A stretch of 64,000 bases of DNA. It comes from Phlegmacium glaucopus. Taxonomy: Eukaryota; Basidiomycota; Agaricomycetes; Agaricales; Cortinariaceae. Both the position numbers and the translations under genes were made by a program. The stretch spans positions 241,752 to 305,751 of the forward strand of contig MU130012.1 in assembly GCA_015039465.1 (NCBI GenBank). Reading direction: 5' to 3'. The notes under the pieces are model-generated. The model worked only from the letters and a program-made list of their open reading frames with translations, was not told where the DNA came from and searched no databases. Below, one piece after another: positions 1 to 11,500 of the stretch. How positions within the stretch are numbered: position 1 is the stretch's first letter; each line of letters begins with the position of its first letter.

Positions 1-1258
1 AAGAGAGCCATTGAACCCTTGGTTGGCAACCCCAGCCGGTGGCCGAGCCCAAACCACTTCCTCAGCTTGAGGTTTCTCCATTGTCTTGTTGCCCGGTGAA
101 ATTCATTGTATCGGTTCGGCACCGACTGAGGAAATGCCGGATTTGTCAATCTTCGCAGTTTCTGGTAGTATTGATATGCAGATGTCTTGCATTCAAGATT
201 GGACAACTGGTAGTCATCAAGGCAGTGAAAGCTGAAAACCGTCTTGATCTTGTCATAACTTGCAGCCAACATCTGCAAATCTAATAACTGTTCATCTGGT
301 TTGCCGACTCATTCAGCTTCATCTGGCTTGCCGGCTTCCTCTGCTTGTTTCTGACATCTACACCAGATAACAGGGAGTGAAATCAACCCTGATGCATCCA
401 CAATAAGGATATGTTGAATCTCCAAGTCGTCCTTTGTGGGGGTTGGGGTCCTAAGCGGGACAGGGTCCGTTTCTAATATTGGGACGTCTTGCCACTCAGG
501 ATCTTCCGGATTGTCATCTACATTGACCAAGTCAGAGTCAGCAGGTCCAGCACTATGTTGCTGTGGTTTAGGTTGCGGTGGGTTCCCGGTTGCTAGACTG
601 TCCTCCCGATCCTTTCCAGCCTCAAGGATACAGCATGCCTCATACAAGTCTTTTTGAGCCGGGCAATTCCCTCCCATATGGCCGACAGATAGGCGCACAC
701 CCACCTCCCATAAACCTGCATCTTGGTAAAATGTGCCAGTCCACTTCTGTAATCGGTGATAGATAAGTTGCTGATGAGAATTTCGACAACATTTCCGACA
801 ATACACAGGCCGGCCGAGGCAACACAGACAGCGCCAACAGGCTAACTTCGTACAGCAGGTGCAATTTTTCACCTCATTCCCTTCAGTAAGCAGAATACGC
901 CCCAGGTAGCCTGATCTCTTCGGTAGCCATTGCCGCATATAATCATTTTGAGTCTGTTCAGCAATGAGCACAGCTTAAGGAATAATATGGAATTTAATAC
1001 ATTGCCATATGCTGCTCGCACTTCTTCCTCAGTCAGCAAGGTAGGATCCAGGTGCATTAAGTAATCATCTCCGACGCCTGAGTCATTTTCAGCTCCGTAA
1101 TGCCTGAGTGGCACAGCTGGGGGGTCGATCGCTGGCTGTCGATAGGGAGCACTGGAGGAACTCGGGTGATAGGGTGCGCCAACAATGATCATTTTGCCTC
1201 GTTGATTTTTGTAGACCCCCCTCTGAAATTCGTCTGGCAGTCTTTTGGCTTTGCCCAT
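1..1258 (-). pseudogene. KDZ transposase, N-terminal part, in-frame stop, cut by left window edge
   Basis: KDZ transposases mobilise large DNA transposons in basidiomycetes. Reading leftwards, the likely start is the ATG at 1258-1256 (MGKAKRLPDEF); an upstream ATG at 1483 is possible. A 47-bp GT-AG intron (1000-954) joins AAYGN to TQNDYMRQWLP, a junction typical of the family. Next comes a CxC2-like cysteine cluster (RCLCCLGRPVYCRKCCRNSH) with HRLQKWTGTFY and a GHMGGNCP stretch. An acidic Pro-rich linker follows, then the start of the KDZ core (KTVFSFHCLDDYQLSNLE near 200-260). An in-frame TGA at 311-309 lies between two similar GKPDE-type segments, so this copy is probably inactive. The catalytic C-terminus is outside the window. 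Family assignment is by recognised pattern; no alignment was run. Confidence 0.8.
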
Positions 1259-1719
1259 TGGAAGTAGGTAGGATAAAGTCGTCCAGAGCTGCTTATATAG
1301 CTGAGCATTCAGACCTCGTTGCAAACACGTTGGTACCACATTGCTAACCACGTTCCATCCAGGGTCAAGCAAGCCAAATTTCAGGTGCATGTAGAATTTG
1401 AAATGTTCGGGTGAGTCCCGAGTGAGTGCAGAAGTCGGTCCGACTGGGCACTCGGATGACCACCCGACTTTAGAAACTACCATCGGTGCCGGTTATATTC
1501 ATGAGCGTCTATTGTAAGGCTGAACGACATCAAAATTAAAATAAATATGTGTCGGGCACAACAGCCTATCCTCACGAAATGTCCAATGATCTTCTTGGGA
1601 TTATCGGTGAACACTTACCTTGAAGAAGACTTGTGGCTTGTAAATGGAAAAAATAATAATATTTAATTTTAAACTTTGTGGTCAGCCATGTCCATCCAAA
1701 CGCACAACTAGAGAGTAAT
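1259..1719. other. Intergenic / transposon flank, no gene supported
   Basis: An open frame runs upstream of the KDZ start to 1483 on the minus strand, but its residues (1259-1483) show no recognised domain; it may be 5' UTR or a longer N-terminus. From 1484 to 1719 I see nothing convincing. Confidence 0.4.
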
Positions 1720-2610
1720 TCAGGTATACACCCGAGTCCCAGCCAAATTCGGGCATTCACCCAAGGAAAGGGAGAGATTTTGCTGCAATTTGTGAGTCCC
1801 AGTCAAACAGAAATTTGAATTTGGGATTTCATCCAATGGTCCAAAGGGAGAGGTTTTGCTGCAACTTGGGTGCCCACCTGACCAAGCCAGACAGAATTTG
1901 TGCTGCAATTCAGGTACCCGAATCCCAGCCAGACAGAACTTTGAATTCGGGATTTCACCCGATGGCCCAAATGGAGAGATTGGACTGCAATTCGGGTGCC
2001 CACCCGAGCAACCAGCCGGACAGGATTTGTTGGTCCTCCCGAGCACAAGATTTGGTGTGAATTCAGGGATTCACCCGATGGTCGGATTGGGCTGCATTTT
2101 GGGTGACCACCCGAGCAACCAGCAGCAAGCAATTTTGCATTTTGGGTAGGCTACCAAATGATTTAATGGCCCACCGGAACAACCAGCCAGAAAATGGGTG
2201 CTCTGGTTGTTGGGTTGTATCCCGAACGCCCAGCTTCTTGGTTAGTATTTGGGTGGTATCCCGAACGCCAGCCAGAAAAGACAGGTTCTGGCTGGTATTT
2301 GGGTGATATCCCAAATCCCCGAATCCCCAGTTTTCTGGCTGGTTTTGGGATAATATCCCGAGCACTGGCCAGAAAATGTGTGGTTGTATCCCGAGCACAC
2401 AGCCAGAACCGTCTTTTCTGGTTGGTATTTGGGTGGTATCCCGAATGCCAGCAAGAAAAGACAGTTTCCGGCTGGTATTTGGGTGATATCCCGAATGCCC
2501 AAGTGCCCAGCCCAGAATGTGTTTTCTGGCTGGTCCTGGGGTATCCCGAGCGCCCAGCCAGAAACCGTTTTCTGGCTAGTTTTCGAGTAGATAATTGGTT
2601 TGGGTACCCA
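1720..2610. repeat. Degenerate interspersed repeat array with internal inverted repeats
   Basis: Two related repeat types lie end to end. From about 1720 to 2150, blocks of roughly 75-110 bp recur with phrases such as GGGATTTCACCCGATGG and CAATTCGGGTGCCCACCCGA. From about 2150 to 2610, units of about 55-60 bp alternate GGTATTTGGGTGGTATCCC with CAGCCAGAAAAGACAG and its complement TTTCTGGCTGG, so each unit can fold on itself. Both strands are open in several frames only because the repeats lack stops; these are not genes. Confidence 0.7.
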
Positions 2611-2765
2611 ATTAGTGCTCACCTGCACCCATTACCCCCATATGTGTAGGGGCATCAGCTTATGGGTCAATGATGGACATATTCCCAGCATCAGCTTAGT
2701 CTGCTGCTTGGTCTATGACGGTACATTTTTACATTTCACTCCTCTGTCTTTGACGGGGTATTCTA

Positions 2766-3540
2766 ACTATACTGGCTGGACTAGTCCAAAAGTCTTCAGG
2801 GCAGTTTATCTACGCTACAACAGTTATGAGGTATCTGGAAGCGCCTGATTATCACCCCACGAGGTGGTTGGACCATATCATGACATCTGTCGACAGTGAC
2901 ATACCCTACCAAGAATTAGATGCATTGTATAGTCAAATATTTTCGCACGTTGAAGATTTGGCCACTACTCTCAAGATATTTGGATTCTTGTTTCTCCGGT
3001 ATTTGGATGCCATTGCTGAACCACTCACTCTGGATTTTCTGGCACATCTACTTGGTTTGAAAGAGGAAGATGTCCACTTCTGTTTATATGAACTCCACTT
3101 GGTCGTTGACGTTCCTCCACCCAGATCAAGTGGATTGGACTCCGAGATCAAGGTTTTACACGCTTCCCTACATGATTATCTCCTCGATAAACAATGATCT
3201 GGACAATCTTATCTTGACGAAAGCGCATTTCACACAGATATAGCCGAGCAAGGTGCGCATCAAATCTGTATGTTGTCCGTGGATACTGTAGGACAATATC
3301 ATCAAGGGTTGGAAGGACTTTCCCATCTCCAAAGGTACTTGACATCTAGCTTTATATATCACTGCAATCGTGCTTCAACGGACTCTCCTGGTCTCAAGAA
3401 CAATCTGATGCTTGTCTATGATCTTCGACCATGGTTTAAAATCCGTCCAGCCCTCATTAAGGACTTCTCATCTTTATTTAAATGGCTGTCAGAGGTCCAT
3501 TATGTTCTTACGGATATTCTTCCCTTGGAAATTAATCCGT
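2766..3540 (+). pseudogene. NACHT-type P-loop NTPase (NLR-like), C-terminal fragment, with in-frame TGA
   Basis: The reading frame shows SGQFIYATTVMRYLEAPD, then PYQELDALYSQIFSHVED, AEPLTLDFLAHLLGL and KVLHASLHDYLLDKQ. This is the usual order of the region just after the NACHT domain in Agaricomycete STAND/NLR-like proteins. A TGA at 3195-3197 interrupts the frame between DKQ and SGQSYLDESAFH, after which the same frame stays open to 3540 and keeps family-like residues (HTDIAEQ). The P-loop and N-terminal effector part are absent, so the copy is 5'-truncated. CGA to TGA at this position would explain the stop. Confidence 0.75.
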
Positions 3541-3820
3541 AAATCTCAGGCTGATACAGAGGGTAATGAACTCTCAAACCACATGCATTTTCTCTGGAGT
3601 CAATACATTACAACCATAACCCAGAAAGTTGACGATAATGGGAATAATGTATCAGACATCAAAGGAAACCTCACGGTGTTCGACCACAGCAGCGATGAAA
3701 CCAATATCAATTCCAGCAATACTTACAACAACAATTCCACCAGAATCAGTGAGCAATTCAACTGATTATATTTGACGATTCATTGAAGGTCGTTGGAACT
3801 TGTGACCTCGTTTAGCCAGT
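3541..3820 (+). other. Spacer between NLR fragment and Zn2Cys6 gene; Asn/Ser-rich open frame
   Basis: An open frame runs through here to 3765 with an Asn/Ser/Thr-rich tail (NINSSNTYNNNST). It could be an upstream exon of the following Zn2Cys6 gene or a chance frame. No domain is recognised. Confidence 0.3.
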
Positions 3821-4379
3821 GATGCTAGTGTGGACTATCAGTTGCAAGGGGTGACTCCGACTTATACACAAGCAGGTATGATGTCTTTGAATAAGAATGA
3901 GACAGAAAACACTAACTTCCATTTCAGATGATCAACGAGAAGAAGAAATTCCTTGGAAATGGAACTCACGTCGGTGTGCTCTCATTGCATGTACTAACTG
4001 TCACGCGGCCAAACTCAGGGTGAGTAGACCTTTTCCAATGGCCTGATACATTCGTCCTCACATTATTCCAGTGCCGTCCTCCCAAGCCAGTTGAGAATGC
4101 CTCTTGTGAGCGCTGTTTTAAATGGCGACTCCTCTGTGAATACCGCCCCATCAACCTACAGCTCATGCCACAACAAGCTTCCTCTGTGGGTGGTCATGTC
4201 ACCAATATAGATTCCTTCAATATGAGTAACACCCACATGAATGATGTTTTCAACGATAACTCTCAGACTTATTGTAAGTATGAAATATGCAACATCCACA
4301 TCTCTTTTTGAAATCCATTAAGAACTTTGTGCGCCTCCCAAGGCTCAAGTCGCTCAAAGGAGGTCAGTGTATGAAGAAG
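3821..4379 (+). pseudogene. Zn2Cys6-type gene, 5' part (zinc cluster), interrupted by element A
   Basis: This is the DNA-binding end of a fungal Zn(II)2Cys6 regulator. Exon 3821-3875 (DASVDYQLQGVTPTYTQA), intron 3876-3927, exon 3928-4019, intron 4020-4071 and exon 4072-4273 read in phase. The cluster is C-x2-C-x6-C (CTNCHAAKLRC), ten residues, then C-x2-C-x6-C (CERCFKWRLLC), split by the second intron. No good start codon is seen in this frame, so an upstream exon is likely missing or unrecognised. The next exon (about 4322-4379, LCAPPKAQVAQRRSVYEE) joins in phase to the exon at 19626, but its own acceptor would create a TAA with the previous exon, so the boundary is uncertain or decayed. Element A inserted at the last bases of this exon, duplicating TGAAGAAG. 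Confidence 0.7.
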
Positions 4380-4553
4380 CAGTACTTTTCTGTCCCCCAC
4401 CAGATCTGATCAGATCTGATCAGAATTGTTATATCTGACCAGTTCTGCTCAGATTCTGCTCAGATTCTGCTCAGATTCTGCTTGGATTCTGAGTGGATCC
4501 AAGTGGATCTGAGAAAATAGTAGTGATGCCAAAGTTCAGTTCTGAACTGTTGA

Positions 4554-5135
4554 TAGTGATGGGCAGGGGTTTGGGAAACCCCTGGGGTTTGGGAAACCCC
4601 TGGGGTTTGGGAAACCCCTGGGGTACAAGGGTAAGGGTAAGGAGGGTCAGGGTCAGGGTACAGATTTTTTGACCCTTGAAAAACCCTTACCCTTCTGCAA
4701 GGGTCAGGGAATTTTTGGGAATTTTTATTTCTCTGATATCAGAGTGATCTAACTGTTGTGTATCTATAAAATTGACTTTAAATCAGAGAAAAAGCAATCT
4801 AAAGAGGCCTCACTGCTTTCACAACAATCAGTAGCTTAAAATACTAGTCAAACCCTCTCTATTTCATTTAAAATCTATTGCTAAACACCTTTAACACCCT
4901 GAACATGTTTTAAATAATAGCTACTTTGAAGGCTCCTTTGGATTACAAAGCTTGAGGAAGGATTTGGACCAAACCCTTGCACTAAACCCTGCTGGGGTTT
5001 CTTACCCTCCAACCCCTCAGAAACCCTTACCCTTACCCTCCAAAACCCTTACCCTCAGCCAAGGGTAAGGGTTTTTGGAGGGTAAGGGTAAGGGTCAGCC
5101 TAATCCCACCCCGGGGTTACCCTTGACCATCACTA
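4554..5135 (+). mobile_element. Element C1: 0.58-kb non-autonomous hAT-like MITE
   Basis: It starts TAGTGATGGGCAGGGGTTTG and ends ..CCCTTGACCATCACTA, with imperfect inverted ends (TAGTGATGG.CA.GGG). It is a near copy, in the opposite orientation, of C2 at 20818-21363, which has a clear 8-bp TSD; C1 itself shows no clean TSD. The element is rich in runs of GGGTAAGGG and CCCTTACCC and has a short tandem of GGGTTTGGGAAACCCCTG at its left end. It is non-coding. Confidence 0.75.
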
Positions 5136-5989
5136 TGAACCGACGCAAGAACCGAGAACCGAAAGAACCGAACCGTCGGTTCGGGTTCAGTTCAGTTCAG
5201 TCCAGGGATTTTGGGCTGTCGGTTCGGTTCTCAGTTCTCACATTTCTAAATTTTCAAGAACCTGGTTCAAACCGGTTCAAACCGAACTTTCCGTCAATAT
5301 TTTCTTTCTAATTTTTCCATGCAGAATTGGATTTATAATATATAAAATATTGTTAGGCGCCAGACAAGCGCCAGAACCTATATTTTGGGAGTCGGAGTTT
5401 TAAAAATCTCATTGACTCTCAGCGATCAAACACAACAACGCAACTCAAACAATTAATGATGCTAACACCAACAACTCCCTACTAGGGAAGTTATTTTGGT
5501 AAGTTTCTCAATTTAATTAATACAATATGACTATGAAATCACACAGGGATGACAACAATAAGCACAACGACGATAATCACAATGACAGTTAGCATAAGTT
5601 GCATAACGATAACGGACATGGATGGCACTACCCCTTCCGAGGTACTTTTTTAAGTTTTGACTTATTTCTAATCTAAACTACGACAGGCAACTGATGACGA
5701 ACAAAGATGCCGAATGGATGACAACGAACATATGATAACAAACAAATGACAACAATGAGCGAATATTGATAACGAATCAATTAGCCCAACAACAAATGAT
5801 GACGATCAGCGATAACGAACAAATGAATGTACGAGTGAACAAACGGACAATGATGACAGGCAAATGAACGACGCAGTCCCAGGTGAACAAACAAGGTCGA
5901 AAAACAAATGACACCAATGAGAAAACAACACCGATGAGCAAATGAATAGTTTATTTCTAATGTACTAAAGCTATGACACTGGCAGATGA
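5136..5989. other. Element B internal DNA: subterminal repeats, CAA/ACG-rich low complexity, intron-like modules
   Basis: 5136-5310 holds the AACCGAGAACCGAA-type subterminal repeats of element B. From 5400 on, the DNA is rich in AACAACGA and GATGACAACGAAC words. Two hairpin-plus-intron-like modules are seen: 5475-5546 (CCCTACTAGGG then GGTAAGTTT..CACAG) and 5626-5686 (CTACCCCTTCCGAGGTA then an AT-rich stretch ending CTACGACAG). No gene is supported. Confidence 0.5.
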
Positions 5990-6230
5990 TGTTACAAACT
6001 TTCTTTTCTTTTTCTTATCTCCACCGAACACATGCCCGTTTCACATACACACACGCTATGCTCTCTTTTCATCTCCGCTGATACACTGTCAGTACGCTAT
6101 GTGCTGTACTAACTGAGGTGTGACGCGGCTCGGGGCTTCGGTGGCCTAAGCACTGAGTCAAGTATATGCAGAAAGGTTCCAACTAAAGTAGGGCGACGAG
6201 ATATGAGACGAGCGAAACGAGGAGCGATGT

Positions 6231-6440
6231 AATGACAAAAGGGCGACGAAGTAATGAAGTGGCGACACAGTAACGAAGGGGAGATGCAGTGACGAAGGGG
6301 AGACGCAGTGATGAAGGGGAGACGCAGTGACGAAGGGGAGACGCAGTAACGAAGGGTAGACGCAGTGACGAAGGGGCGACGCAGTGACGATGGGGCAACG
6401 CAGTGATGAAGGGGCAACGCAGTGACGAAGTATAGTCGCT
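6231..6440. repeat. Minisatellite, unit about 19 bp
   Basis: About ten imperfect copies of AGACGCAGTGACGAAGGGG, varying at a few positions. Confidence 0.8.
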
Positions 6441-6944
6441 GTATGGGCAACTCGCAGTAAAACGCAATGAAATGAAGGCGAACGACGAGAGAGACGATGA
6501 CAAGACTTAATTCTATACTCTGGGGAGAGAGGTGAATACTTTCTTATTGTTCTGTAACTAAGTTACATGGGTTTTTTATAGTAGAGGTGATTAGAATAAA
6601 TGGGGAAATGAAGCACAAGGTGTGTGGAGTAAATAGCATCAAAAAGCATAAGGAGTTAAGTGAGAAAATACAAAAAGTTGCACCATAAGATAAAAGGAGC
6701 ATGGAGAATAACTGGTAGCTAGGTAACAGTAAAATGATGCAAACATGATTTTGGCACGGTGAGGGGATGCATAAAAGTAGGAATGATAGGAAATCAAAAG
6801 AAGCGAAGTGATGCGCAGCATGGGCGACTTTTAGGAAAATGGGTAATGATGAAGATGGTGAACAGGGTGGAAAGGGCGATGTAGCAACAAGAGGGGTGAT
6901 GTAGGACTGAAAGGTGTGACATAGTGACAAGGGCAATGTGGCAA

Positions 6945-7145
6945 TGAGAGGGGCGATATGGCGACTAGAGGGGCGACATGGCGACTAGAGGGGCGACGTA
7001 GCGATGAGAGGGGCGATGTAGCGATGAGAGGGGCGATGTAGCGATGAGAGGGGCGATGTAGCGATGAGAGGGGCGATGTAGCGATGAGAGGGGCGACGTA
7101 GCGATGAGAGGGGCGACGTAGCGATGAGAGGGGCGACATGGCGAC
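6945..7145. repeat. Minisatellite, unit 20 bp
   Basis: About ten copies of GCGATGAGAGGGGCGATGTA, some with CGACGTA or CGACATG at the unit end. Several adjacent copies are identical, which suggests recent expansion. Confidence 0.85.
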
Positions 7146-7698
7146 AAAAGGGCAATTCCAGTTGGTAGAGCATAGCCATGTTCATCACCGCTCCACATGC
7201 TTTCCTTTCTCTTTTCATATGTTTCATCTATTCTTACACATGCATACCCTCTTACATGTGAATGTTTCACCTATGCACAACTCTCTCCTTTTCACTATAA
7301 ATACATTATTTACTACTCAATGTAACGATAGCTAATTCTTGAGAATCTACCACTGGTTGTTTATACTCTCGAACTTCCTCAAACTCTTAAGACTCTACTT
7401 TGAGAACTATCTCTTAGTATTCTTTTGAGCTCAACGAACGAACGAACGATCTTCATACGACTGTTTACGATCAGAACCTTCTGAATCGTTCAAAGTTGTA
7501 ACAAAAGAATTAGCTACAGTATTTCTACACACTCTCTTCTTAGAAGTGTTGGTTATATCTAGCCAAACCCGAAACCGAAACACCGACGAACCAACCTGAA
7601 CGAATACTGTGAAAAGTTAAATACTTGATCCAGTATAAGAAGATAGAGCAAGGACTTCTACACTTCTACAAACAGACAAATTGAAACCGAACGAAACA

Positions 7699-8599
7699 AT
7701 GGCTGGAGAATCATCTACCGCTCCCCATATCCCGAAAATCGCATTCATCCTGTCCTTTATGAACGATGGAGAAGCGGGTCAATGGAAAGAAACTTGGATT
7801 GACAGCATCACTAACAAAGAAGGAGACATTGTCCTCCCAACCCTCACTGCTTTCTATGAAACCATCGCTGAACAATTCAGAGAAGCAAACCGAACCCAAG
7901 ATGTGATGCACAAACTGACCCTCCTGAGACAAGGAAAGAAGTCAGCCGAACAAATTACCACCGAATTCTCCCTATTAACAAGACAAGCCGGACTTGAAGA
8001 GAAAACCGAATCAGACAACCTACACTTGATCCATATGCTCCGAAAAATCCTTAACCCATCCCTGACACAAAAGATCTTACTATCCCTCGACGTCCCCATG
8101 ACTATCAAAGGCTGGAAAGACAGAGCAATTCAATATGATTCGCAATACCGATTCGCAATACCGATTCGCAATGGCAATTTTGTCGTCAGAACAACCGAAC
8201 AAGAAACCCTACGACCCAGTATACAGAGAAGAGAAACCAAAGTACGAAGGGAGGAATTGGTCCTCCAACAACAGACAAAATGATCCGGACGCTATGGACA
8301 TTGACGCAATGAGCTACGAGAAATGAGGAGAATACATGCGAAAAGGCTTGTGCTTCAAATGCGACAAGCCCGGTCACATTTCTAGAGACTGCAAAGAGAA
8401 GAAGGGAGGATATCAAGGGAACAAAAGCCAAGGATCCTCGAACTACCGAAATGACCAGAAGAAACTCTCGGTCAAAGACATCCACTCCTTGATCAAAGGA
8501 CTGTCTCAGGATGAACACGAAAAACTCGCCAACCTTCAACTCGGCATCAACGAAGATGAGAAAATAGTTGAAGTTGATGACCATGAGGATTTTCAATAA
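7699..8599 (+). pseudogene. Chromovirus gag with CCHC zinc knuckle (frameshifted)
   Basis: Gag forms the virus-like particle. The start is the ATG at 7699 (MAGESSTAPHIPKIAFILSF); the N-terminus before PKIAFILSFM is much shorter than usual for the family and may be deleted. A 13-bp direct duplication (GATTCGCAATACC, 8137-8149 and 8150-8162) shifts the frame; coding resumes in the next frame (KPYDPVYREEKPKYEGRN). A TGA at 8324-8326 stops it just before the nucleic-acid-binding knuckle CFKCDKPGHISRDC (C-x2-C-x4-H-x4-C, near 8351-8392). The frame ends with TAA at 8597-8599. Protease follows 11 bases later in another frame. Confidence 0.8.
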
Positions 8600-11500
8600 G
8601 GAGAACTGAATTGATGTCAGTCTCTCCCACGCTATCCATATCTAATTGCTTAGTACCTCGTTTAAATATTTACCGAATGAAAATACCTATTTCTATAATG
8701 AGCGAAACGCAAAGAGATCCGGAAATCATTGAACAAGCCTTTATCGACTCTGGCGCAGACGGAAAATTCATCGACCAAAACTTCGTGAGAACACAAAAAT
8801 TTACAATAAAAACCTTAAATGTTCCCATCAAAGTTTTTAATGTTAATGGTACCCTGAACAAATGAGGCACGATCAAACATTACGTAAACCTCGAGATCAA
8901 TGTACTCGGATGAAAGAAGATGAACCGACTTTTAGTCACTGGACTAGGGAAACACAAGATCATTCTTGGAGCAACTTGGCTCAAAGAAAACAATCCTGAA
9001 ATAGACTGGAAAAAAGAAACCCTCACATGGCGCAAACCCGAACAAACGAAAGAAGAACAACCACGGAAACCGATTTTTAGGACACCCTCTAAACCTACTA
9101 CTGTTGAAGATGAAGACGATATCTCAATCGAACACAGAACCCCACCAACAATGATGAAATATCAGTACTCGTCACTTTTATCAATGATGAAATGGACAAC
9201 AAATATTGGATCAATGCAAAAACCTCTGCTTCACAAAACTTGGCTATGAAATACGACATCAAGCCTGACATCCCTGTCGAAGAAATTGTACCACCAGAGT
9301 ATCATGAATACTTAGATGTATTTGATGAGAAAAGGCAGACAGATTCCCTAACGAACGACCCTGGGATCACAAGATCAAAATGAAACCAGACTTTGAACCA
9401 AAATCTTTCAAAATGTACAACCTCACACCGGCAGAACAAATCGAACTGGACAAATTCCTCAAAGAAAACCTTAACCGCGGTTATATTCGGAAATCACATT
9501 CCCCGATGGCTTCACCCTTTTTCTTTGTATCCAAGAAAGATGGAAAACTTCGACCCTGTCAAGATTATCGATATTTGAACAATCACACAATCAAAAATGC
9601 TTATCCACTCCCACTTATCACCAAGATCATGGACAAACTCAAAGGCGCAACTTGTTTCACAAAGTTTGACGTCCTAAGAGGTTACAACAATGTCCAAATT
9701 GCAAAAGGAGACAAATGGAAAGCTGCATTTAAAACAAATCGAGGATTATTTGAACCAACAGTAATGTTCTTCGGAATGTGTAACTCACCGGCAACATTTC
9801 AAGCAATGATGGATTCCATTTTTGAAGACCTTATCGAAGGCGACTACATCATTGTTTACATGGACGACATCTTAATCTTTGCAAAGAATGAAAAAGATCT
9901 CGAAGAAATCACGAAGAAAGTCCTACAACATCTACGGGAAAACGATCTTTACTTGAAACCAAAGAAATGCGAATTCAACAAGAAGAAAGTGGAATACTTA
10001 GGAATGATCATCGAAGAAGGCAAGATCTCTATGGACCCAACCAAACTTAAGGGTATCCAAGACTGGCTGACTCCTACATCTGTGAAAGAAGTACGATCCT
10101 TTTTAGGATTCGGAAACTTTTATTGACGATTCATCCGACACTTCTCTGACCTATGTCAACCATTGAACAATCTTTTGAAGAAAGACGCACCCTTCGAATG
10201 GACCAATAAATGCCAAGAAACCTTCAAAATGTTGAAACAACACTTTACTGAAGAACCGGTTTTACGAATGCCCGACCCAACCCGACCTTTCCAAATTGAA
10301 TCCGATGCTTTGAAATATGCATCAGGCGCAGTCCTTACACAGACAGACATGAACAGAGACCGACACCCTATAGCTTTCTTATCAAAAAGCTTTTCCCCTA
10401 CCGAATGAAACTACAAAATTTATGATCGCGAGCTCCTAGCAATCATACGAGCTTTAACTGACTGGAGACACTATATCCTTGGATCTGAACATACAACAAC
10501 TGTCTACTCTGATCACAAGAATCTGACCTATTACCAAACCGCACAGAAATTGAACAGACAACAAGCTCGATGGTCGCTATTCCTCTCGGAATTCAATGTC
10601 AATCTCATTCATTTACCCGGAAACAAGATGATCCTATCTGACGCTCTATCTCAACGAGCTGATCTCTGCCCTAAAGATGACAACGACAAAAAAGACATCA
10701 CAATGCTCCCTGATTCCTTATTTGTCAATCTGGTCGACCTTGATTTACAAGAACAGATTGCCAACTCCACCGATATAGACACAGACGCCGCCGACGCATT
10801 ACACTCCTTACTCAAAAAAGGACCTTCTAATCTAAGAAGCGACCTTGAAGACTGGTCAACTGAAGAATTCATGGGAAAACCGATCTTATTCTACAAGGGA
10901 AAGAATTACATTCCTCAAAACCGAGAACTTCGTCAAAAACTAGTGAAACAATACCACGATGCACTAACCGCAGGACACCCAGGAGAGTTAGAAACATACA
11001 ATTCGATCTCTCAACATTACTGGTGGCTGGGACTTCGTACTTTTGTGAAAAACTATGTAAAAGGATGTTCAAACTGTCAACAATTCAAGATAAACAGGAA
11101 CCCGCCAAGACCGTCTTTCCTGCCAATTGAAGGACCGAAAGACTCGAGACCTTTTTCAAATTGCTCGATGGACTTAATCACAGACCTACCACCTATCGAC
11201 AGCAAAGATGCTGTACTGGTCATGGTCGACCACAGGCTTACAAAAGGGGTGATTCTTATCCCTTGTGGAGGACTGTACACTCCCCCACATACTCCGCCGG
11301 AATCCGGTGGACTTTACCAGAGTCCAGTGGACTCCACTGGACTCAAGTTCTGGACTGTTGTAGTGTGACATGGGCCAAATTTGCCAGTCCAGTCCAGCTG
11401 GAGTCCAGTCCAGTCCGTAAGAGTCCACCAGAGTCTCCGGACTTTGATTACTGTTTCGGTACAATCTTCGGAGACTACCGACTGAGTTACAAAGTTGGTG

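Larger units (their letters stand above)
6080..7184. mobile_element. Insertion in the 5' LTR carrying two minisatellites
   Basis: The paralogous 3' LTR is uninterrupted at this point (GCTCCACATGC). The flanks TCATCTCCGCT (6069-6079) and TCATCACCGCT (7182-7192) look like a target duplication with one mismatch. The ends share a loose inverted match (CGCTATGTGCTGTACTAACT against GGCTATGCTCTACCAACT). Inside are two tandem arrays. No coding gene is seen; long open frames on the minus strand only reflect the repeats. Confidence 0.6.
5990..7503 (+). repeat. 5' LTR of the chromovirus, split by an insertion
   Basis: It starts TGTTACAAAC at 5990 and probably ends GTTGTAACA at 7503, giving short inverted ends TGTTAC/GTAACA. 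The piece 5990-6079 matches the 3' LTR start at 16351. The LTR resumes at about 7185-7193 (CCGCTCCACATGC), matching the 3' LTR across the junction. A TATAAATA box at 7296-7303 is a plausible promoter. No tRNA primer-binding site was recognised right after 7503, so the exact 3' border is an inference. Confidence 0.65.

Noticed and set aside
2063..2649. Frames of 111-151 aa on both strands (YPERQPEKTGSGWYLGDIP)
   Set aside because: Direct translations of the imperfect repeat array; no gene structure.
4554..5135. Telomere-like GGGTAAGGG/CCCTTACCC runs
   Set aside because: They are internal parts of a bounded MITE (C1/C2) with inverted ends and a TSD in one copy, not a telomere.
6109..7270. Overlapping long frames on the minus strand rich in HYCVAPSSLRRP / ATSPLSSLHRPSHRYV
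   Set aside because: They are translations of the 19- and 20-bp minisatellites in all frames; no conserved domain and identical units explain the open frames.
5990..7503. Possible CRISPR-like array in the LTR region (regular 20-bp repeats)
   Set aside because: Units are contiguous with no spacers; it is a minisatellite in a fungal retrotransposon.
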